A stretch of 64,000 nt of DNA from Vitreoscilla filiformis (GCF_002222655.1 NZ_CP022423.1:3038001-3102000), one strand, 5' to 3'. Shown: positions 26,907 through 36,762, counted from the stretch's first letter. Notes: generated by a model from the sequence alone, not told the origin. A program made the numbers and translations.

Positions 26907-29900
26907 ATGTGGTTCACCCGCCTGTCGATCCGCAACCCGGTGATGGCCGTGATGGTCATGCTGGCCTTTGTGGTGCTGGGGACGTTCGCTTACCAACGGC
27001 TCAAGGTCGATCAGTTCCCGAACATCGAGTTTCCGACGGTGGTGGTGTCGGTAGGCTATCCGGGCGCGTCGGCGGAAATCGTCGAGCACGAAGTCACCGA
27101 GAAGGTGGAAGAAGCCGTCAACACCATCGCTGGCATCAACCTGCTGCAATCGCGCACCTACGAGGGCCAATCGGTGGTCATCGTCCAATTCAATTTGGAC
27201 ATGGATGTGCGCCGCGCCGCCGAAGACGTGCGCGAAAAAATCGCCACCATCCGCGCCGCCCTGCCCGACGAGGTGGACGAACCCAAGGTGCAGCGCTTCG
27301 ACCCCGCCTCACGCCCCATCTGGACACTGGCGCTGACCTCGCCCGACGGCAGCCAAGCCCCCGCCGCCCTCACCCACTACGCCAAAGAGGTGCTGAAAAA
27401 GCGCCTGGAAAACGTGCGCGGCGTCGGCTCGGTGACGCTGGTGGGTTCGGCGGAACGCCAAATCCAAATTCACCTGCGCCCGGCGGCGTTGGACGCCTAC
27501 GGCCTCAGCGCCGAACAGGTGATGAGCGCCGTGCGCACCGACATCCGCGAGCTGCCCGCCGGCCCGCTGCGGGCCACCGAGGTGGAACGCACGGTGCAAG
27601 TCGATGGTCGGGTGGCCACGCCGACCCAACTGGGTGCGCTGGTGGTGGGACGCCGGGCGGGCCAATCGGTACATCTGGCCCAGGTGGCCGACATCGTCGA
27701 TGGGCCGGAAGAAACCGAAACCGTTGCCCTGTTCAATGGCCGGCGCACGCTGGCGTTGGATGTCGTCAAAGCGCAAGGCGAAAACACGCTGGACGTGGTC
27801 AACGGCTTGGACGGCGTGGCCCAGCGCCTGCGCGCCGAGCTGCCCGCCGGCATGGCCATTGACGTGGTGCGGGATGGCTCGCGCCCCATCCGCGTGTCGG
27901 TCAACAACGTGCGGCGCACGCTGATCGAGGGCGCAGCGCTGACCATCGCCATCGTGTTTCTGTTCCTCAACTCGTGGCGCTCAACCGTCATCACCGGGCT
28001 GACGCTGCCGATCTCGCTCATCGGCACCTTCATGTTCATGCAGTGGTTCGGGTTCTCGATCAACATGATCACGCTCATGGCCTTGAGCTTGTGCGTGGGC
28101 TTGCTGATCGACGACGCCATCGTGGTGCGCGAAAACATCGTGCGCCACATCCAGATGGGCAAACCGGCCCGCCAAGCCGCCCTGGACGGCACAGCAGAAA
28201 TTGGCCTGGCGGTACTGGCCACGACGCTGTCCATCGTGGCCGTGTTCCTGCCGATTGGGTTCATGTCGGGGATCATCGGCAAGTTTTTTCACGAGTTCGG
28301 CATCACCATCGTGGCGGCGGTGCTGATTTCGATGTTCGTCAGTTTCACGCTGGACCCGATGCTGTCCTCGGTCTGGCACGACCCGGCCATCGACCGCGAA
28401 GGCCAGCCCTTCGTGCCACGCAGCCTGTACGACCACACGCTGGGCCGTCTCACCCACTGGGTGGATCGCGCCGGCCACCAGCTCGGCCACGGCTACGAAG
28501 GGGCATTGGCCTGGTCGCTGCGCCACCGGGGCGCCACCGTCGGGTTGGCGCTGGGCACGTTGGTGCTGTCCGGTGCGCTCATCCCCAAGTTGGGCAGTGA
28601 GTTTGTACCGAAGGCCGATTTCGGCGAAACCTGGGTCAGCTTCTACACCCCCGCCGGCACCAGTTTGGCGGTGACGCAAGAGCGCGCCCGGCAGGTCGAT
28701 GCGATCTTGCGCGCCATGCCCGAAGTGCGCGATACCTTGGCGACGATCAACACCGGCCAAGCCCAAGGCCGCAACCAAGTGACGCTGTTCGTGCGCTTGG
28801 TGGATCGCACCCAGCGCGCCACCACCGCCGATGGCCTCTCCCCCGCCCTGCGCGAGCGCCTGGCCCGCGTGCCGGGCATCACCGTCACCCATGCGGGGTT
28901 GATGGATTCGGTGGGTGGCACCAAGGCCGTGGTGCTGTCCCTGCAAGGGCCGGATTTGGACGAGCTGGGGCGCCTCAGCCAGATGTTGCAAGAGCGGCTG
29001 CGTCCGGTGCCTGGCTTGGTGGATTTGGACACCAGCATGAAGCCCCCCAAACCCGCCATCACCGTGCGCGTGCGCCGCGAGGCAGCGGCGGACGTGGGGC
29101 TGTCGGTCGGTGCGATCACCGGCCACCTGCGCCAGCTTTTGAGTGGGGACACCGTCGGCACCTGGCGCGCCCCGGACGGGGTGAACCACGACGTGATCGT
29201 GCGCTTGGCCCCCGCGCAGCGCCAGCAACCCGCCGATCTGGCACGTTTGCCCCTGCCCACACCCGCCCAAGCCGACGGCACAGTGCGCAGCATCCCGCTG
29301 GCGCAAGTGGCCGAGCTGGTGCCCACCACGCTGCCGCTGCAAATCCACCACCGCGACATGAGCCGCGAAGTGGAACTCACCGCCAACACGTCGGGGCGTT
29401 CGCTGGGGCAAGTGTCCGCCGACATCCGCCAAGTGCTCGATGCCACACCACTGCCGCCCGGCTACAGCGTGCGTTTCGGCGGCGCCACCAAGGACATGCA
29501 GGAGAGCTTCGCCTACGCCGTGTCCGCCTTGGCGATGGGAGTGATCTTTATCTACATGATTTTGGCCAGCCAGTTCAAGAGTTACATCCAGCCCCTGGCG
29601 CTGATGAGCAGCCTGCCGCTGACCCTGATCGGCGTGGTCGGTGCGCTGCTGCTGTGGCGTTCCACCCTCAACCTGTTCTCGGTCATCGGTGTGGTGATGC
29701 TGATGGGTTTGGTGACGAAAAACGCCATTCTGTTGATTGACTTCGCCATCCGCCAGCGCGAAGCCGGCGTCGAGCGCACCCAAGCCCTGCTGGACGCCGC
29801 CCGTGTGCGCCTGCGCCCCATCTTGATGACGACGCTGGCCATGGTGTTTGGCATGGTGCCGCTGGCCTTCGCCCTGACCGAAGGCTCGGAGCAGCGCGCA

Positions 29901-30059
29901 CCCATGGGCCAAGCGGTGATCGGTGGCGTGCTCACCTCCTCGGTGCTGACCCTGGTGGTGGTGCCCGTGGTCTACGCTGTGTTGGATGACCTCACGGTTT
30001 GGGTGCGCCGCCACCTTGGCGGGCCACGCGCCAGCGCCAAGCAAGGGGAAGCTTCCTAG
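26907..30059 (+). CDS. RND multidrug efflux pump, HAE1-type inner membrane subunit
   Basis: A 1050-residue proton-driven exporter. It begins MWFTRLSIRNPVMAVMVMLA. The large porter domain starts DQFPNIEFPTVVVSVGYPGA. The TM4 proton-relay pair is in VGLLIDDAIVVRENIV. The second half repeats the pattern, and TM10 has GLVTKNAILLIDFAIRQREA. The AcrB-like length and the Asp pair favour the hydrophobe/amphiphile exporters over metal pumps; the drug set is not readable. It starts 17 bases after the adaptor and forms the core of the tripartite pump. Confidence 0.95.
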   Translation: MWFTRLSIRNPVMAVMVMLAFVVLGTFAYQRLKVDQFPNIEFPTVVVSVGYPGASAEIVEHEVTEKVEEAVNTIAGINLLQSRTYEGQSVVIVQFNLDMDVRRAAEDVREKIATIRAALPDEVDEPKVQRFDPASRPIWTLALTSPDGSQAPAALTHYAKEVLKKRLENVRGVGSVTLVGSAERQIQIHLRPAALDAYGLSAEQVMSAVRTDIRELPAGPLRATEVERTVQVDGRVATPTQLGALVVGRRAGQSVHLAQVADIVDGPEETETVALFNGRRTLALDVVKAQGENTLDVVNGLDGVAQRLRAELPAGMAIDVVRDGSRPIRVSVNNVRRTLIEGAALTIAIVFLFLNSWRSTVITGLTLPISLIGTFMFMQWFGFSINMITLMALSLCVGLLIDDAIVVRENIVRHIQMGKPARQAALDGTAEIGLAVLATTLSIVAVFLPIGFMSGIIGKFFHEFGITIVAAVLISMFVSFTLDPMLSSVWHDPAIDREGQPFVPRSLYDHTLGRLTHWVDRAGHQLGHGYEGALAWSLRHRGATVGLALGTLVLSGALIPKLGSEFVPKADFGETWVSFYTPAGTSLAVTQERARQVDAILRAMPEVRDTLATINTGQAQGRNQVTLFVRLVDRTQRATTADGLSPALRERLARVPGITVTHAGLMDSVGGTKAVVLSLQGPDLDELGRLSQMLQERLRPVPGLVDLDTSMKPPKPAITVRVRREAAADVGLSVGAITGHLRQLLSGDTVGTWRAPDGVNHDVIVRLAPAQRQQPADLARLPLPTPAQADGTVRSIPLAQVAELVPTTLPLQIHHRDMSREVELTANTSGRSLGQVSADIRQVLDATPLPPGYSVRFGGATKDMQESFAYAVSALAMGVIFIYMILASQFKSYIQPLALMSSLPLTLIGVVGALLLWRSTLNLFSVIGVVMLMGLVTKNAILLIDFAIRQREAGVERTQALLDAARVRLRPILMTTLAMVFGMVPLAFALTEGSEQRAPMGQAVIGGVLTSSVLTLVVVPVVYAVLDDLTVWVRRHLGGPRASAKQGEAS

Positions 30060-30098
30060 AATGGCAGGCTGTCTTGCACCGCCCCGAGGAAACCCACC

Positions 30099-30752
30099 AT
30101 GAACATCGAACAGGCCCGCTTCAACATGATCGAACAGCAGATCCGCCCTTGGGATGTGCTGGATCCTGCCGTGCTGTCGCTGCTGGCCATTGTCAAGCGT
30201 GAAGATTTCGTGCCCGCCGCCTGCCGCGCCCTGGCCTTTGTGGACACCGAAGTGCCCCTGGCCGATGGCCAAGTGATGCTCGCCCCGCGTGTTGAAGCCC
30301 GCATGGTGCAAGAACTGAAGGTGCAACGCCACGAAACCGTGCTGCACATCGGCACCGGCTCGGGTTTTGTGGCGGCCCTGCTGGGCCACCGTGCCCAGCG
30401 TGTCATCACCCTGGAAAAGCGCCCGGCCCTGGTCAAACAAGCGGCAGACAACCTGCGCCGCGCCGGCCTGGCCAACGTCAGCGTGCGCGAAGCCGACGGC
30501 AGCCAAGGACTGGCCGCTGAAGGCCCGTTTGACGCCATTTTGTTGTCCGGCTCGGTGGCTGCCGTGCCGCAAGTGTTGCTGGATCAACTCAAAGTCGGTG
30601 GCCGTTTGGTCGCCATCGAAGGGCACGAGCCGACCATGTGCGCCGTGCTTTACACCCGCCAATCCTCCTCTGCTGTGAGCAAGGAAATCCTGTTCGACAC
30701 CGTGGCTGCACGGCTCGAAGGCTTCCCCGAGCCCAGCGCTTTCCGCTTCTGA
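30099..30752 (+). CDS. Protein-L-isoaspartate O-methyltransferase-like protein
   Basis: A 217-residue SAM-dependent methyltransferase of the Pcm family. It starts MNIEQARFNMIEQQIRPWDV. Motif I is VLHIGTGSGFVAALLGHRAQ, and the later block DAILLSGSVAAVPQVLLDQL matches the Pcm post-motif. True repair activity is uncertain, because the usual SGY and active-site His are altered, as in related proteins found before tolC in Burkholderiales. It sits in the pump/TolC cluster, 4 bases before the rhodanese gene. Confidence 0.8.
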   Translation: MNIEQARFNMIEQQIRPWDVLDPAVLSLLAIVKREDFVPAACRALAFVDTEVPLADGQVMLAPRVEARMVQELKVQRHETVLHIGTGSGFVAALLGHRAQRVITLEKRPALVKQAADNLRRAGLANVSVREADGSQGLAAEGPFDAILLSGSVAAVPQVLLDQLKVGGRLVAIEGHEPTMCAVLYTRQSSSAVSKEILFDTVAARLEGFPEPSAFRF

Positions 30753-30756
30753 TGCC

Positions 30757-31089
30757 ATGAACCACCTGCACGTCCAAGACCTCGTTTCCTTCCTCCAAAC
30801 CGAGTCGGCACGCGCTCCCGTGCTGTTGGACGTGCGTGAGCCCTGGGAAATCGCCCAAGCGGCGCTGAACGTGCCGGGCACGCCCACGCTGTGCATCCCG
30901 ATGGCCCAGATCCCCGCTCGGTTGGGGGAGCTGGAGACCCCACGGCCCATCGTCTGCGTGTGCCACCACGGCATGCGCAGCCTGCAAGTGGCGCTGTTCC
31001 TGCGCCGCCACGGCTTCGAGACCCACAACCTCGACGGTGGCATCGATGCTTGGTCGATCCAAGTCGATGCCAGCGTGCCGCGCTACTGA
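30757..31089 (+). CDS. Rhodanese-like single-domain protein
   Basis: A 110-residue sulfurtransferase-fold protein. VLLDVREPWEIAQAALNVPG is the entry motif, and PIVCVCHHGMRSLQVALFL carries the active-site Cys in a six-residue loop (CHHGMRS). The end, DGGIDAWSIQVDASVPRY, is typical. It lies between the Pcm-like gene and tolC. This order is common in the order Burkholderiales, but why a rhodanese is linked to an efflux channel is not known. Confidence 0.9.
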   Translation: MNHLHVQDLVSFLQTESARAPVLLDVREPWEIAQAALNVPGTPTLCIPMAQIPARLGELETPRPIVCVCHHGMRSLQVALFLRRHGFETHNLDGGIDAWSIQVDASVPRY

Positions 31090-31157
31090 CGCACCGGCCT
31101 GCCCCTGCCGTTCTTCGCTTCTTCTTTTTCTCTCATTGGCTCTCAGAGGAATTCGTT

Positions 31158-32516
31158 ATGTCGCTCTTGTCGCGCTTTGTTCCGTCTCGTGTTGCGGTGT
31201 TGGCCGCGTTGGTGGGGCTGGCAGCGGCCTCGACCGCACATGCCCAGAGCTTGAGTGAGTTGCTCGAAGCCGCTCGCAACTACGACGCCACTTTTCTGAG
31301 CAGCAAAGCCCAAACCGACGTCGCCCGCGCCCGGGCCGAGCAGACGGGTTCCCTGCGCCTGCCCAACATCGGCGCCAGCGCCAGCGTGACGCGCAACAAC
31401 ACCGATTTTCCTTACCTGCCTTCGGGCTCCAACGGTTCGCTCAGCACCACACGGCAGGTGGCGCTGACGCTGCAACAAAGCCTGTTCAATCGTGCCAATG
31501 ATTTCAGCATCGATCAGGCCGAAAGCGCGGTCAGCTTGAGTGAAGTGTCGTTGCTCAACGCCGAGCAAGATTTGGCAGTGCGCGTGGCCCAAGCCTACTT
31601 CGACGCCCTCGCCGCCCAGGACACCCTGACCACCATCCAAGCCAGCAAAAAAGCCGTGGCCGAGCAACTGGCGGCCACCCGGCGCAGCTTTGAGGTGGGG
31701 TTGGTTCCCATCATTGATGAGCGCGAGGCTCAGGCCCGCTTCGATCTGGCTGTGGCGCAAGAACTGGCCGCTGAAAGCGACTTGCGCTCCAAGCTCGACG
31801 CCTTGGATGGTTTGGTGGGCCGCCGCAACGTGACCCCGAAATCGTTGCGCGCCCCGGTGGCCCTGCCCATGCTCCAACCGGTTTCGGTGGACGAGTGGAT
31901 CACAGCAGCCGAACGCAACAGCCTGCGCATCCGCCAAGCCCAGCTCGAACTGGACACGGCCCGTGCCGAGACCGCCAAAGCCGAAGCAGGGCATTTACCA
32001 ACGGTGTCACTGAGCGCGTCTTATGCACGCTTGCAGCAGGACTACGCCACCCGCACCATCCCTGGTCAAGCTTATGACGGTTTTGGCAGCAATGGTTCGA
32101 TCGGCATCACGGTGAACGTGCCGCTGTTTGCTGGGTTTGCCATCCAAGGGCGCGTCAAGGAAACGCTGGCTTTGGAGGAGCGCGCCCGGCTGAATTTGGC
32201 CGATGTGCGCCGCACCGTGGTTCAAGGCACCCGCACCGCGTTTGACTTGGTGCTGAGCGGTTTGACACGGGTGAAATCGCTGGAAACCGCCGAAACTTCC
32301 AGTAAAACGGCCCTGGAGGCGACGCAAAAAGGCTACCAAGTCGGCATGCGCGTGAACTTGGACGTGCTCAACGCCCAAGCCCAGCTCTCCCAAACGCAAC
32401 GCGATCTGGCCAAAGCCCGCTACGACACGTTGATGATCAGCCTCAAACTGCGCCAACTCACCGGCCAACTGGTGCAGGGGGACATCGACGCCATCACCCA
32501 ACTGCTGGCGCCGTGA
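31158..32516 (+). CDS. TolC-family outer membrane efflux channel
   Basis: A 452-residue outer-membrane factor. A Sec signal (MSLLSRFVPSRVAVLAALVG to AHA) precedes two internally repeated OEP domains. SLSELLEAARNYDATFLSSK starts the first and AERNSLRIRQAQLELDTARA the second, with paired helical hairpins and barrel strands. The start has GAGGAA upstream. It presumably completes the RND pump encoded before it. Its last 23 bases overlap convergent waaA. Confidence 0.93.
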   Translation: MSLLSRFVPSRVAVLAALVGLAAASTAHAQSLSELLEAARNYDATFLSSKAQTDVARARAEQTGSLRLPNIGASASVTRNNTDFPYLPSGSNGSLSTTRQVALTLQQSLFNRANDFSIDQAESAVSLSEVSLLNAEQDLAVRVAQAYFDALAAQDTLTTIQASKKAVAEQLAATRRSFEVGLVPIIDEREAQARFDLAVAQELAAESDLRSKLDALDGLVGRRNVTPKSLRAPVALPMLQPVSVDEWITAAERNSLRIRQAQLELDTARAETAKAEAGHLPTVSLSASYARLQQDYATRTIPGQAYDGFGSNGSIGITVNVPLFAGFAIQGRVKETLALEERARLNLADVRRTVVQGTRTAFDLVLSGLTRVKSLETAETSSKTALEATQKGYQVGMRVNLDVLNAQAQLSQTQRDLAKARYDTLMISLKLRQLTGQLVQGDIDAITQLLAP

Positions 32517-33819
32517 GTTGAGCCGCCATGGCTTCGACCATGCGTTGCGCCGCACCCCGATGCGCGGCGCTGAAATGCGCGGCGGCTTCGGCGGCTTCGG
32601 CGCGCCAATCGGTGTCGGCCAGCATTTCGGCGGCTTGGATCAGCGCGGCATCGAGCCCCGGCTCCTGCCAAGCGGCACCCGCTTGAACGGCCTGCACCGC
32701 CGCTTCCGCAAAGTTGAACGTTGACGGGCCCAGCACCATCGGGCAAGCACAGGCCGCTGCTTCAATCAGGTTGTGTCCACCGAGGGGCTCAAAACTGCCG
32801 CCCAACAAGGCCACGTCGGCGCAAGCGTAGTACAGCGCCAGCTCACCCAGCGAATCGCCCAACCAGACGTCGGCACGCAACGCATCGGTGGGCACGTCGT
32901 CACGCCACTGGCTGCGTTGCGCCAGGCGCATCCCACTGGCACGCACCCACTGTGCCACCGCCGCAAAGCGCTGGGGATGGCGCGGCACGATCACCAGCAG
33001 CGGTTCCGCCGCCAACGCTGTACGCCATTGCGCCCGCCACGCCGGCCAGCGGGCCAACAGCGCTTGTTCTTCTCCGTCGCGGGTGTTGGCAAACAGCAGC
33101 ACGGGCCGAGCCAGTTGCTCCCGCCAACGTCGCCCCTGTGCCAATTGCTCGGGCGGCGGCGTGAGGTCGTATTTCAAGTTGCCGCACACCGCCACGCATG
33201 GCACACCAGCGGCGTGCAGGCGCTGGGCATCGGCTTCGGTTTGCGCCAACGCTTGCGCCAGCGCCCGCCCCGCCGGATGCAACAACGCCGCCAGCCGGCG
33301 CCCACGCCGGGCGCTGCGCTCACTCAGCCGCGCATTGGCCAGCACCATCGGCACACCGGCCCGCTGGGCTTCGTGCAACAGCACGGGCCAAATTTCGGTT
33401 TCCATCAGCACCCCCAGCTTCGGGCGCAGGGTGTACAGGAAACGCCGCACGGCGCCGGGGGTGTCATAGGGCAACCAAGCCTGTGCGTCACCGGGGCGCA
33501 GCAACGCCCGCCCCGCTTCCCGGCCCGTGGCCGTGGTGTGGGTGAGCAGCAAACGCATGTCCGGCTGCGCAGCGCGCAAGGCGGCAATCAGGGGCGCGGC
33601 GGCCTTGGTTTCCCCCAAGGAAACAGCATGCACCCACACCGCCCCCGGCGCCAGGGTCGGCAATTGCCAGCCGAGCCGCTGCGGCCAGTGTTCAACGTAG
33701 CCCGGCTCTTGTCGCCCCCGCCACGCTACACGCGCACCGTACAGCGGCAGAGCGGCCCGCATCAGCGTCGTGTAGGCGCCGTAGGCCAGCGCCTCACGCG
33801 GGCTGAAGGCCGTGTTCAA
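32494..33819 (-). CDS. waaA: 3-deoxy-D-manno-octulosonic acid (Kdo) transferase
   Basis: WaaA (KdtA) adds Kdo from CMP-Kdo to lipid A precursor at the inner membrane. The 441-residue protein has the N-terminal Kdo-transferase block (VWVHAVSLGETKAAAPLI) and the glycosyltransferase block LLGGSFEPLGGHNLIEAAAC. A near-N-terminal hydrophobic anchor (TTLMRAALPLYGARVAWRG) is present. The only start giving the right N-terminus is a TTG at 33819, overlapping the upstream stop (ATTGA). The start is thus less sure than the gene. Confidence 0.92.
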   Translation of the reverse strand: MNTAFSPREALAYGAYTTLMRAALPLYGARVAWRGRQEPGYVEHWPQRLGWQLPTLAPGAVWVHAVSLGETKAAAPLIAALRAAQPDMRLLLTHTTATGREAGRALLRPGDAQAWLPYDTPGAVRRFLYTLRPKLGVLMETEIWPVLLHEAQRAGVPMVLANARLSERSARRGRRLAALLHPAGRALAQALAQTEADAQRLHAAGVPCVAVCGNLKYDLTPPPEQLAQGRRWREQLARPVLLFANTRDGEEQALLARWPAWRAQWRTALAAEPLLVIVPRHPQRFAAVAQWVRASGMRLAQRSQWRDDVPTDALRADVWLGDSLGELALYYACADVALLGGSFEPLGGHNLIEAAACACPMVLGPSTFNFAEAAVQAVQAGAAWQEPGLDAALIQAAEMLADTDWRAEAAEAAAHFSAAHRGAAQRMVEAMAAQLTAPAVG

Positions 33820-35204
33820 TGCGCCGCCGCGCCCACCTGGGCATCGGGCTTGACACGACGCAGGGCGGCCATCAAATCCGCCTCGATGCGGTGCAGCGCG
33901 TCGGGCGTCTGCCCCTCAAAGCGCAGCACCAGCACCGGCGTGGTATTGGAAGCACGCACCAAGCCGAAGCCGTCCGGGTAATCCACGCGCAAACCGTCCG
34001 TGGTGGTGATCTCCGCGCCCGGGAAATCGGCCACGGCCAGCAGTTGGCGGATCACCTCGTGCGGCTCGCCTTCAGCGCACGGCACGTTCAGCTCTGGCGT
34101 GCTGAAGCTGGTGGGCAGGGCATTGAGCACGGCGCTCGGGTTGTCCGAACGAGAGAGAATTTCCAGCAACCGACCTGCGGTGTACATCGCATCATCAAAC
34201 CCGTACCAACGTTCGGCGAAGAAGATGTGGCCGCTCATTTCCCCAGCAATCGGTGCCCCGGTTTCCTTCAGCTTGGCCTTGACCAGCGAATGCCCCGTCT
34301 TCCACATCAGCGGCACGCCGCCGGCGGCGCGGATTTCGGGTGCGAGCTGCTGGGTGCATTTCACGTCGTAGATGATGGTGCCGCCGGGCACGCGGGTGAG
34401 AATGTCCCGGGCGAACAGCACCAGTTGCCGATCCGGGTAGATGATCTGGCCATCGCGGGTGACGACGCCCAAACGATCGCCATCGCCATCAAACGCCAAG
34501 CCGAGTTCGGCCTCGGTGGCGTTCACCACTTTGATGAGGTCGGCCAGGTTTTCCGGCTTGCTCGGATCGGGATGGTGGTTCGGAAAATCTCCGTCCACGC
34601 GGCTGTACAAGTCGATCACCTCGCAGCCCAGCGCCCGCAAAATGGCCGGGCCGCTCGCGCCCGGGATGCCGTTGCCCGAATCGACCACGATTTTCATGGG
34701 CCGTGCCAGTTGGCAATCCGAGGTGATGCGCTGGGTGTACTCGGGCACGATGTCCAGCGTGCGGACGCTGCCGCTGCCTTGCGCGTACTCCTCGGCTTCG
34801 ATGCGGCGGCGCAGGCCCTGGATCTCATCACCGTAAATCGCCCGACCGGCCAGCACCATCTTGAAGCCGTTGTAATCCTTCGGGTTGTGGCTGCCGGTGA
34901 CTTGGATGCCGCTGGTGCAGCCAATGTCTGCCCGCGTGGCGGCGACGTAGTACACCATCGGCGTCGTCACCGCGCCCAGGTCGATCACCTCCAGCCCCGT
35001 GGACGCCAGGCCCCGCTTGAGCGCCTCAATCAGCGCCGGGCCGGACAGGCGCCCATCGCGCCCCACCACCACGGCTTTTTCGCCCAATTGAACCGCCTCG
35101 GTGCCGAAGGCGCGGCCCAAATGCTCGGCCACGGATTCGTCCAGCGTTTTGCCGACGATGCCGCGAATGTCATAAGCCTTGAAGATCGATGCGTTGACGT
35201 GCAT
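33816..35204 (-). CDS. Phosphomannomutase/phosphoglucomutase
   Basis: A 462-residue alpha-D-phosphohexomutase (AlgC/ManB type) that interconverts sugar 1- and 6-phosphates for polysaccharide and LPS precursors. Signatures are SIFKAYDIRGIVGKTLDESV at the start, the phospho-Ser loop GIQVTGSHNPKDYNGFK, metal loop FDGDGDRLGVV, sugar loop GEMSGHIFF, and the C-terminal phosphate loop RASNTTPVLVLRFEG. The ATG at 35204 gives the family N-terminus. It is followed directly by waaA, linking it to envelope synthesis. Confidence 0.93.
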   Translation of the reverse strand: MHVNASIFKAYDIRGIVGKTLDESVAEHLGRAFGTEAVQLGEKAVVVGRDGRLSGPALIEALKRGLASTGLEVIDLGAVTTPMVYYVAATRADIGCTSGIQVTGSHNPKDYNGFKMVLAGRAIYGDEIQGLRRRIEAEEYAQGSGSVRTLDIVPEYTQRITSDCQLARPMKIVVDSGNGIPGASGPAILRALGCEVIDLYSRVDGDFPNHHPDPSKPENLADLIKVVNATEAELGLAFDGDGDRLGVVTRDGQIIYPDRQLVLFARDILTRVPGGTIIYDVKCTQQLAPEIRAAGGVPLMWKTGHSLVKAKLKETGAPIAGEMSGHIFFAERWYGFDDAMYTAGRLLEILSRSDNPSAVLNALPTSFSTPELNVPCAEGEPHEVIRQLLAVADFPGAEITTTDGLRVDYPDGFGLVRASNTTPVLVLRFEGQTPDALHRIEADLMAALRRVKPDAQVGAAAH

Positions 35205-35304
35205 GGTGCAAAAGCCCATCGGCGGGGCTGGGTCTGAAAGATGGGCAGCGATTGTAGAGAGCCGCTACAGTGCCTCCACCTTTCCTACCTGTGGAAATAT
35301 CCAG

Positions 35305-35817
35305 ATGTCAACCTCTCGCCCCTCCTCCTGGGTCGCACAGACCCTCATTGAGACCCCATTGGGGTGCATGCGCTTGGCGGTCACGGCACGCGGTTTGGGC
35401 GGGGCGTGGTTTGAGGGCCAACGCCATCACCCCGGTGAACTGAACGCCCCCGACGTGCCCACCCACCCGTGGCTCGTCCAAGCCCGCGAAGAACTCAGCC
35501 GCTACTGGGCCGAACCGCTGGCCGCTGCGTTCACTGTGCCGCTTGATCCGGCGGGCACGGCCTTTCAGCAAGCCGTGTGGTCAGCGCTGCGCCGCATCCC
35601 GACAGGGCACACCTGGCGCTACGGCCAACTCGCCACCCAATTGGAGCGCCCGAACGCGGTGCGGGCCGTGGGTGCGGCCATCGGTCGCAACCCGTTGAGT
35701 GTCATCGTGCCGTGTCACCGCGTTCTGGGCGCCAACGGTTCGTTGACGGGTTATGCCGGCGGTTTGACGCGCAAACAAGCGTTGTTGAATGCAGAAGGCG
35801 TGAAGGTACCCGCATGA
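35305..35817 (+). CDS. ogt: Methylated-DNA-protein-cysteine methyltransferase
   Basis: A 170-residue suicide repair protein that removes alkyl groups from O6-guanine and O4-thymine. The DNA-binding helix (FQQAVWSALRRIPTGHTWRY) precedes the active site PCHRVLGANGSLTGYAGGL with Cys at 137. The length and lack of an AraC half point to Ogt rather than Ada. The start at 35305 follows a purine-rich stretch. Its stop overlaps the ATG of the next transporter gene (ATGA). Confidence 0.94.
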   Translation: MSTSRPSSWVAQTLIETPLGCMRLAVTARGLGGAWFEGQRHHPGELNAPDVPTHPWLVQAREELSRYWAEPLAAAFTVPLDPAGTAFQQAVWSALRRIPTGHTWRYGQLATQLERPNAVRAVGAAIGRNPLSVIVPCHRVLGANGSLTGYAGGLTRKQALLNAEGVKVPA

Positions 35818-36698
35818 AACTGCAAGATTGGATCACGCTGGTTGTGCTCGCTGCCATTTGGGGGGGATCGTTTTTGTTCACCCGCATCGCGGTGCCAGAA
35901 CTGGGTGCGGTGGCACTGGCAGGATGCCGCGTCATCGGAGCGGCCTTGTTTTTATTGCCCTTGCTGGCCTGGCAACGCCAATTGAACGGCCTGCGCACTT
36001 ACGCTGGCCGCCTGCTGCTGGTGGGGTTGACCAATTCGGCCCTGCCGTTCGCCTGTTACGGACTGGCGGCGTTGGTGCTGACCGGGGGCGTGCTGTCGGT
36101 GGTCAACGCCACGGCACCGCTTTGGACGATGGTCATCGCCTGGCTTTGGCTGGGTGAACGCCCCGGGCGCGGCCCTGTGCTCGGGCTGGCCTTGGGCGTG
36201 TGCGGCGTGGCGTGGTTGGTGGCCGATCAAGCGCACCTGCCCACCGGCCAGGCTGGGGTGAGTACCGGCCTGGGTTTGTTGGCGTGTTTGTGTGCGCCGC
36301 TGCTGTACGGGTTTTCCGCCAACCTGAGTCGGCGCCACATGAACGGCGTGCCAGCCATGGTGCAGGCCACGGGCAGCCAACTGGCCGCCGGGTTGTGGCT
36401 GCTCGGGCCCACGTGCTGGATGTGGCCAACGCATGCGCTCACGCCCACCGCTTGGGGGGCCACGGCGGCGCTGGCCATCGTTTGCACTGGCGTGGCTTAT
36501 GTGTTGTTTTTCCGCTTGATCAACCGCATCGGTGCCAGCCGCGCAGTGACGGTGACGTTTCTCATCCCCGTGTTTGCCATGGCTTGGGGCAGCTGGTGGC
36601 TGCATGAAACCATCACCCCCACGATGCTGATGGCCTGTGGTGTGATTTTGCTGGGCACCGGGTTGGTGACCGGGGCGTTGCGCTGGCCGCTTCGCTGA
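35814..36698 (+). CDS. EamA/DMT-family transporter
   Basis: A 294-residue inner-membrane protein with ten hydrophobic segments in two EamA repeats. It begins MKLQDWITLVVLAAIWGGSF. AAIWGGSFLFTRIAVPELG is a typical first-repeat motif, and LINRIGASRAVTVTFLIPVF belongs to the second repeat. Members export amino acids, purines or drugs; the substrate is unknown. It is translationally coupled to ogt and ends before a strong bidirectional terminator. Confidence 0.9.
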   Translation: MKLQDWITLVVLAAIWGGSFLFTRIAVPELGAVALAGCRVIGAALFLLPLLAWQRQLNGLRTYAGRLLLVGLTNSALPFACYGLAALVLTGGVLSVVNATAPLWTMVIAWLWLGERPGRGPVLGLALGVCGVAWLVADQAHLPTGQAGVSTGLGLLACLCAPLLYGFSANLSRRHMNGVPAMVQATGSQLAAGLWLLGPTCWMWPTHALTPTAWGATAALAIVCTGVAYVLFFRLINRIGASRAVTVTFLIPVFAMAWGSWWLHETITPTMLMACGVILLGTGLVTGALRWPLR

Positions 36699-36718
36699 AT
36701 CAGCAGGGCCACAAAGCA

Positions 36719-36752
36719 AAAAGCGCACTTGAAACACATCAAGCGCGCTTTT
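36719..36752. terminator. Bidirectional Rho-independent terminator
   Basis: AAAAGCGCACTTGA (36719-36732) pairs with TCAAGCGCGCTTTT (36739-36752) with one mismatch. T tracts flank both sides, so it can end the EamA transcript and the leftward tRNA array. Confidence 0.8.
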
Positions 36753-36762
36753 AACAACCGAT

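Noticed and set aside
27981..31043. A 1020-codon open frame opposite the RND pump gene
   Set aside because: It is His/Gln/Arg-rich, has no domain pattern and mirrors a confirmed gene; it reflects high third-position GC.
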